In this document: positions 58,660 through 64,000 of the stretch, one piece after another
Layout of the letters: every line of letters starts with the position of its first letter
Numbering within the stretch: position 1 is the stretch's first letter
Position numbers and translations under genes: made by a program
Assembly (NCBI GenBank): GCA_024349245.1
Contig: JALDNG010000048.1
Location: 1,748,501-1,812,500 of the forward strand
Direction: 5' to 3'
Length of the DNA stretch: 64,000 nt
DNA from: Neodontobutis hainanensis
Lineage: Eukaryota > Chordata > Actinopteri > Gobiiformes > Odontobutidae
The notes under the pieces: model-generated
Told to the model about the DNA's origin: nothing
Seen by the model: only the letters and a program-made list of their open reading frames with translations
The model's database searches: none

Positions 58660-60859
58660 TCAAGATGAATTGTAGATAGAGTTCACACGTTGAATGTAGC
58701 TTTCATAAGGCTCAACCTCCTCCACATCCTCTATCTGGAACAAATGGAAAAATTCAATGAAATAACGAAATTAGTGCAATATCCATCCAAACTGCAGTGA
58801 ATAACTTCAGACTAATCACCGGTGGAGATTTGGATGAGGACAAACTGGACTTCTGACATTGTCTGGCAGAAAATAACAAGTTGAATTATTAATTAGTAGA
58901 AAATATAAATTAGGCTGATAAATGTCATGATGTTAATTATTATGATATCTTACCTTAAATTCATCAGTTTCCCTTTTAACAATGCACAAAATAACAATGC
59001 CAAGCAGAGCACCGCACTGATAATAATAGTTATATACACCGCGGAAAGACCTGCAGAGGAAAACATGATCAATAACATATTTTACTGTATAACCTTATCT
59101 TAAAGCTTACTCTTTGACTGACCTTTAATGGGTTTTGGCACCACAATTTGCACATTGTCCCAGTATGGGTGGCTAATAGCGCAGCTTAAATTGTCTGCGC
59201 CAGTATTTGTGTCGAGTTCCACAAAGCTTTCAACTGTGACAAGTCCATCTGAATGCCTCAGTGTTTTCTCAGTTGAGTTACCCGTAAAGGTCCAGCTGAT
59301 ATTGGCTGCGGGGTTGCCTCTTCCTGCTCTGCACACAGCCACCTTCTTTTTGGCCCTCCACTCTATCCAGGCCGACAGCAGAGGAGGAACTGAAAAGAAA
59401 AAATATATTTTAACATTAGTTGTGCTTGCTCTTTTCAATTTGTTTTAAATTTTTTTGTCATTTGACTCTTTGAAGAAATAATTTAAGCAAATATGTTTCA
59501 ACACCTAAAAAACTAAGTCCAGATGCCTTTGCGTTAACTTTTTTTTTCAAGATGACCTGGATGACTGAGAACCTTCACAGATATTTTGTATCTTTTATTT
59601 TTATCTGAAAAAGGCTTACCTGTGACATTCACACGGTACTCGTATCTGTCAGCCCCTCCTTGGTAAACAGACTCACAGGTATAGACTCCAGTGTCCCTAA
59701 AAGAGACCTTTGGGATGTAGAGGAACGGCTGGGCTTTGGACGTGTTTCTAAGAGACTTGCCGTCTACACAGGTGTCTTGATTGCTACCTTCACTGTTAGA
59801 CGTAATTTGACAGTGTCTGTGTGTCAAGTTCAACTTCCAAATCACAAACATCATCTTTTTGTCCCAAATCTTATTTCCACATGTCAGGTTAGCATCCATC
59901 CCCACTTTTAAAGATGAATTCTTTATCACTAGAACAAAAAAAAGGAGTAGTAAGTAAGTAAAAAGTACTGAACAACGCATTGCATTTAACCACAATAATA
60001 TACCGCGGTACACTAGACATTTTTGAAACCAATATTCCTGTCCCTGGATTAAAAAATTAGGCATTAACTTGAACTAGTTTAACGAAATAGTCTTCGCACA
60101 ATATATTTATTTAGTTAATAACAACACAAGAGAAAGTGCGAACATGTCAGGTATTTCAACTAGACACACACATTTGTCTATCCCATGTTTTCCAAGTTTA
60201 ACTTAGACATAAAGCATTAAAGAATTTACCATCGACTTGATCTGCAGAAGAATTGAGTTTCTTGGTGGTTTGATTATTTCCTGAAGAGATTAATAGGTGA
60301 GTTAGTAAAACTGTTTTAAACAAGCAGCAGGTAACACTTATTTAGTTGGGTTAGTTGGTTAGATAATGAAGGGGAATTTTATTATCATTCTCTGACTGAC
60401 ACATTCCCCCATAGTTTTTCATTAACTATGCCACTAAATCATAGTTTCAGTGCAGAGAGAAGCAGCAGCGGTTGTTCATTCAGAAAATATAGAACATCCA
60501 GCAGACGGTTGTGGAACATCTGTGTACACTGTGAAGGTACGCTACACTGACTCTGTGTAGTTTCCACTGACTCTGTACTTCCCTCACAGTAACATCTGAG
60601 TGGAAATCTGTCTCAAAGTGAAATTTACATTATAATAATGTAATTTCAATATAAAAATCAAAGTTATCATGGCAGCTCTTTTGTTTTTGAATTACATTTT
60701 TAACTTTAATACAATAACCTTACATAAGACATGACACGACATTGTGCACCTCAATCTGTAAAATACTGGGTAATAAAAGTAATAAAGCATGTACAAACCT
60801 CTGTCCAGACTCAATGCTTGAGACACCAAGATAATGAGAACAACATGAAGAAGCATCAT
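58660..60859 (-). CDS. cd200r1: CD200 receptor 1-like inhibitory receptor
   Basis: Myeloid and lymphoid inhibitory receptor for CD200. Exons: 60799-60859, 60230-60280, 59620-59928, 59123-59389, 58954-59050, 58820-58862 and 58660-58734, GT-AG and in phase, giving 300 aa. Order: signal peptide (1-20), a 17-residue N-terminal exon, V-type Ig (38-140, with DTGVYTCES), C2-type Ig (141-229, with VAVCRAGRGNPAANISWTF, very like CD200R1), TM helix (about 233-256) and a 45-residue tail. The tail ends in EVEPYESYIQRVNSIYN. This repeats the spacing of the three mammalian CD200R tyrosines (PY.SY, then eight residues to the next Tyr) that recruit Dok2/Dok1 and RasGAP. The mammalian NPxY is NSIY here. The Ig and tail features together exclude CD200 itself. 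The exon 1 donor (GAG|GTTTGT) is weak. The ATG at 60859 is preferred; another follows at once. Confidence 0.88.
59508..59592 (+). mobile_element. 3'-end fragment of the Penelope-like element
   Basis: AGTCCAGATGCCTTTGCGTT and ATGACCTGGATGACTGAGAA match the tail at 17805-17865 almost exactly, with a few substitutions. The fragment lies in the intron between the V and C2 exons of the CD200R1-like gene, opposite to its transcription. Confidence 0.75.
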
Positions 60860-62914
60860 TTCTGTAACCACCACACGTCCAAGGACTCCCCAAGAAACAA
60901 GAACAACATCTCATTTTACTTTCACGCCAAAACACTTCTTATCGTTTATTTACTTTTCCAAAAAAGAACTGGATGTGTCTCTAACGTTCTCCGCTCAGTC
61001 AGAACGCTCTATACATCAGACTCGTCTTGAGAAGTTCTATAAAGATGACTAAAACATCCCTCCCTCTTTTATTCTTGTTCCTCTCTCTCTCCTAAACTTC
61101 TTTCCACACAAACATCTGCATGTTGCTCCCACACAGAGTGACGTCTTCTCAAGTCAAAACCAGCTTCCTCATGCCACATGTCAGCCAGAAGTGTTAAGCC
61201 AAAGCGCTATTTGGTGTCGCCTTGCTTTGTGCTATTACATAAAACCTATTCCACAGTACTGTTTCTAACCGTTTTTAAAGGGTTTTATGACATCAACAAA
61301 AAAACGGATGAGAATGAAAATAACACCTGCAAAATGTCATCGTACAAAAACAGACTTGCTATTAAGGATGTGTGCAAAAACATTTTGCTGAATTAGATAA
61401 ATTTGACAGGAGCGGAGAATTGTGGTTTTGTTTTTCACATCTCGATGAAGGCAGTCCACTGTTCATCAAGTTTGCAGTTGACACATTGAAATCACAACAC
61501 GGCTTTGTTTGCATATTGTGGTTAATAATTCAAGGCATAATGAGGGGTTTGGGGTTAGAGGGAACACTGTGACACATCCTGACATTAACGACTTACCTCA
61601 GGGCAGATAGAATTTCCACTTACTTGTAAAGCAGAGCATTTATAACATAATCAATCACTGTGAAATAAAAAAAACGTGTATCCTCATTTAGAAAATAAAA
61701 ATCAAATCTTGCTCTTTGGATGTACAAAACCTTAGAGATGTGTGTTTATAATTTACTGTTGCTAAATGTTTACCTAAAAGAAAAGCTGTTTTTATCCAAT
61801 TCCCCTTTTTCAGGGCTAATTTTACACTGCATGGGTTTAGCAAATGGATAGATGACACCCAGCTGACTGTGAGCTGGCACAGCTAGCTCCTCCACACAAA
61901 ACTGCAAAATATTCCCAGTAATAATGTTTGGTCAGTTGTTCCTCCTGAAAAAGCAAAAAGTAATTTAAGTAAAAAAAAAAAAAAAAAAAAAAAAAACAGT
62001 GTGTCTGCTCTGTTTCCCTTTGATAAAACAGACTTCCTGTTGATGTGTGTTGGTTAACACTGAACATCTTGTAAACACCAGCAAGTCACAACACAAGACT
62101 AGAATAAAGTTTTGACCTTTTATGGGACTTGAGCTAACAGAAGATTACAACAGAATAGAATCAAACAACAAAATGTAAATGCTTAAACTAAGGATAGACT
62201 ATAATACATTTATAGATATGTTTCTCATAACCCCCTTCTTTCAACTGTGTGTGACGTTCCTTTTGAGAGAATGGGGACCTCCCTTTTTCCAGTTTTGATC
62301 TTATCACTTTGAGGTTAATATTGCACAGCAGTCTCTGTTGTGAATAAATTTACAAACTCTAACCGTTTGCACAGTTATGACCTTGACGACACTGTTCCAT
62401 GATCAGGAAAATAATATAGCTCTGATGAGACTCGGTTTAGTGTTTAATGTTGTATTTGTTTGTAGTATGAAGTTTGAAGTATTTTCTTTTAAGATAATAA
62501 AGTTATTCAATATCAAGAAATTACCTTCTCTTGATTTTTAAATCTGTCCAGCTCTGGCCTCCTTGTCTAGTCAAACAAAGGTCTCGCTTTTCTTTTCTTG
62601 CCCTCACTTTTACTACTTGCAAGGTAGGCTACTTTTAAAAGTGACCAAGTCAAAGATTCTACCTGTAAGCTGAACTGTGGACCTAAAATATCTACAGAGA
62701 GGGATAATTTAAAGTTCTCTATTCATATCATACTCTGTTTGAGAGTAGACCTTCACACCTTCGTTTAAACCAACCAGGTTATGGGTCGGCCTACTGTGTT
62801 TCATTTTAATGAATAAAACTCAGTAACAATTACAACAGAAGCACATTATAAAAGTTCGCCAAAAATATATAAATCATGTTGGTAAGTAAAAGTGAGAAAA
62901 AGGCGCGTGTCTGG
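60860..62914. other. Upstream region of the CD200R1-like gene
   Basis: No exon recognised. It includes a CT-rich stretch at 61070-61100 on the plus strand and a 26-nt poly(A) run at 61971-61996. The rest holds only short ORFs without family motifs. Confidence 0.4.
61971..61996 (+). repeat. Poly(A) tract
   Basis: Uninterrupted run of 26 A residues. It could be the tail of a retroposed sequence, but I see no recognisable element or target duplication upstream. Confidence 0.9.
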
Positions 62915-63047
62915 GTCTCCATGGTAACGCTCAGAGGGAGGAGTTTGTGAAACGCTGATAAATTCCAGGCTACTTTCCTTTAGCTCGCTGCTAAGAACAA
63001 GCTACTTTGTGAAGAGTTAAACGAGGCAAACAGCTAAATATATCCAG
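62915..63047 (+). promoter_or_regulatory. Candidate promoter with X-box and non-coding first exon
   Basis: GTCTCCATGGTAAC at 62915-62928 is an RFX X-box-like palindrome. About 120 nt downstream, TATCCAG|GTATAT at 63047/63048 is a plausible splice donor. Together they suggest a plus-strand gene starting near 62.95 kb and continuing beyond the window. X-boxes of this type are frequent upstream of ciliary genes, but the target gene is not visible here. Confidence 0.4.
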
Positions 63048-63110
63048 GTATATATCCAGGTTCTCTACCTTTCTTTTATCTGACTCTGCTTTGCTCTGTG
63101 TCAATGTGCC

Positions 63111-63140
63111 AGCACGTGACTGCGCAGCACGTGACTGCGC
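63111..63140. promoter_or_regulatory. Tandem 15-bp E-box/NRF1-like unit
   Basis: AGCACGTGACTGCGC occurs twice head-to-tail, with a degenerate third start (AGCTCGTG). Each unit carries a CACGTG E-box (USF/MITF/TFE3 type) and a TGCGC NRF1-like half-site. The GC-rich context and the nearby X-box fit a CpG-type promoter. Confidence 0.5.
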
Positions 63141-64000
63141 AGCTCGTGTTCTGTGTCTGTGTGCGCGCTCGCGGTTAGGAGGCGACTTGTGACGCTTTGT
63201 AACTAATTTCAGAGTTGATTTAATTGTAGACTAAGCATAAAATAGTAAAAATGATAAACAATTTTAAATATAGATGGTTTCAGGGTTTGAATGAATAATG
63301 TCTATGGGACTCACACATTATTGAAACAAATTTCCAAAATCATGTGGAGTGGGCCATAGTCTAATTAATGGCACGCGATCGACCCACGCTATCTTGAGAT
63401 ACAAGTAACTAGGCTTTGTCAGTCTTTTATCAGTTGACATCATTATTTTATGGGTTTCACACCAGAGCACACTAAACAGGTCAAGACGTTATGGTATCAA
63501 TGAATTAATGCTGGAGTAGGCCTTTTCATAAAACACTTTGTATATTAGTCATAAATCGTCATATTAAGATTAAACCATTGCGTGGGTTTTTTTTCCCTGA
63601 AAAAGTTCTAAAACAAAGCAGATATTCAGAATATTTTAATGCGAGTAGGCTCTGCAGTTTTATTACAAAAATGAAGGGCTAGAACAAAAAAAAGCGCGTC
63701 TTGACTACATAATTGATTTTACATCAGCATTTAATCGACAAAGCATGCTTTGCACTAAGTTCAGGAAGTAACTGCATTTGCTGTTGCGGTCAATGTGGTG
63801 ATGACATACATTAATGAACAAATACAATAATAATACATTAAATAAAATAGCGGGCTATCATCTTTTAATTATTATTATTATTTTAATTATTATTTTCAAG
63901 ATCAAGCGAGCTTTTGCCCTTCTGCTCCACGGGAGGTTTCTGTCCTCCCTGAGCTCGCCTTAGGACACCTGCGTTACCGTTTGACAGGTGTACCGCCCCA
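63141..64000. other. Right flank, no complete gene
   Basis: Likely first-intron sequence of the gene proposed at 62.9 kb, or intergenic. A possible short terminal exon on the minus strand at 63883-63968 is discussed as a low-confidence observation. Confidence 0.35.

Noticed and set aside
1..64000. CRISPR arrays, bacterial operons or prophage
   Set aside because: The sequence has spliced vertebrate genes and vertebrate repeats throughout. No direct-repeat/spacer array is present.

Overview
The window is vertebrate nuclear DNA, almost certainly from a ray-finned (teleost) fish. It is AT-rich, with long (CA/GT)n tracts, tRNA-headed fish SINEs, a Penelope-like element, a LINE fragment and a hAT-type MITE. 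Its genes are split by GT-AG introns, and their proteins align with human families by recognition. No database search was run. Every exon chain below was assembled by hand from splice sites, and reading phase was checked across all junctions.

Layout. 1-20.9 kb: no gene recognised, only repeat relics. 20.96-33.86 kb (-): a complete five-exon cholecystokinin/gastrin receptor, closest to the CCK-B type (441 aa). 37.96-40.26 kb (+): pdzk1/NHERF3, four PDZ domains (509 aa). 40.64-43.86 kb (-): gpr89, the Golgi pH regulator (14 exons, 455 aa), tail-to-tail with pdzk1. These two genes are also neighbours at human 1q21.

45.08-60.86 kb is a compact immune cluster of four genes: a CD200 (OX-2)-like ligand with two V-type Ig domains (+); BTLA, an inhibitory lymphocyte receptor (-); a very small N-myristoylated phosphotyrosine adaptor that I interpret as a GCSAM/HGAL homologue (+); and a CD200R1-like receptor (-). 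All four families also lie near one another at human 3q13.2. The cluster would therefore encode a ligand (CD200), its inhibitory receptor (CD200R), a second inhibitory receptor (BTLA) and a membrane-tethered signalling adaptor within about 16 kb. The adaptor is the most likely overlooked gene: its first three coding exons are only 20, 20 and 23 nt.

60.9-64 kb: no complete gene. A promoter-like segment with an RFX X-box-like palindrome, a candidate splice donor and a duplicated E-box/NRF1-like unit suggests that another gene begins near 62.9-63.1 kb and runs off the right edge.
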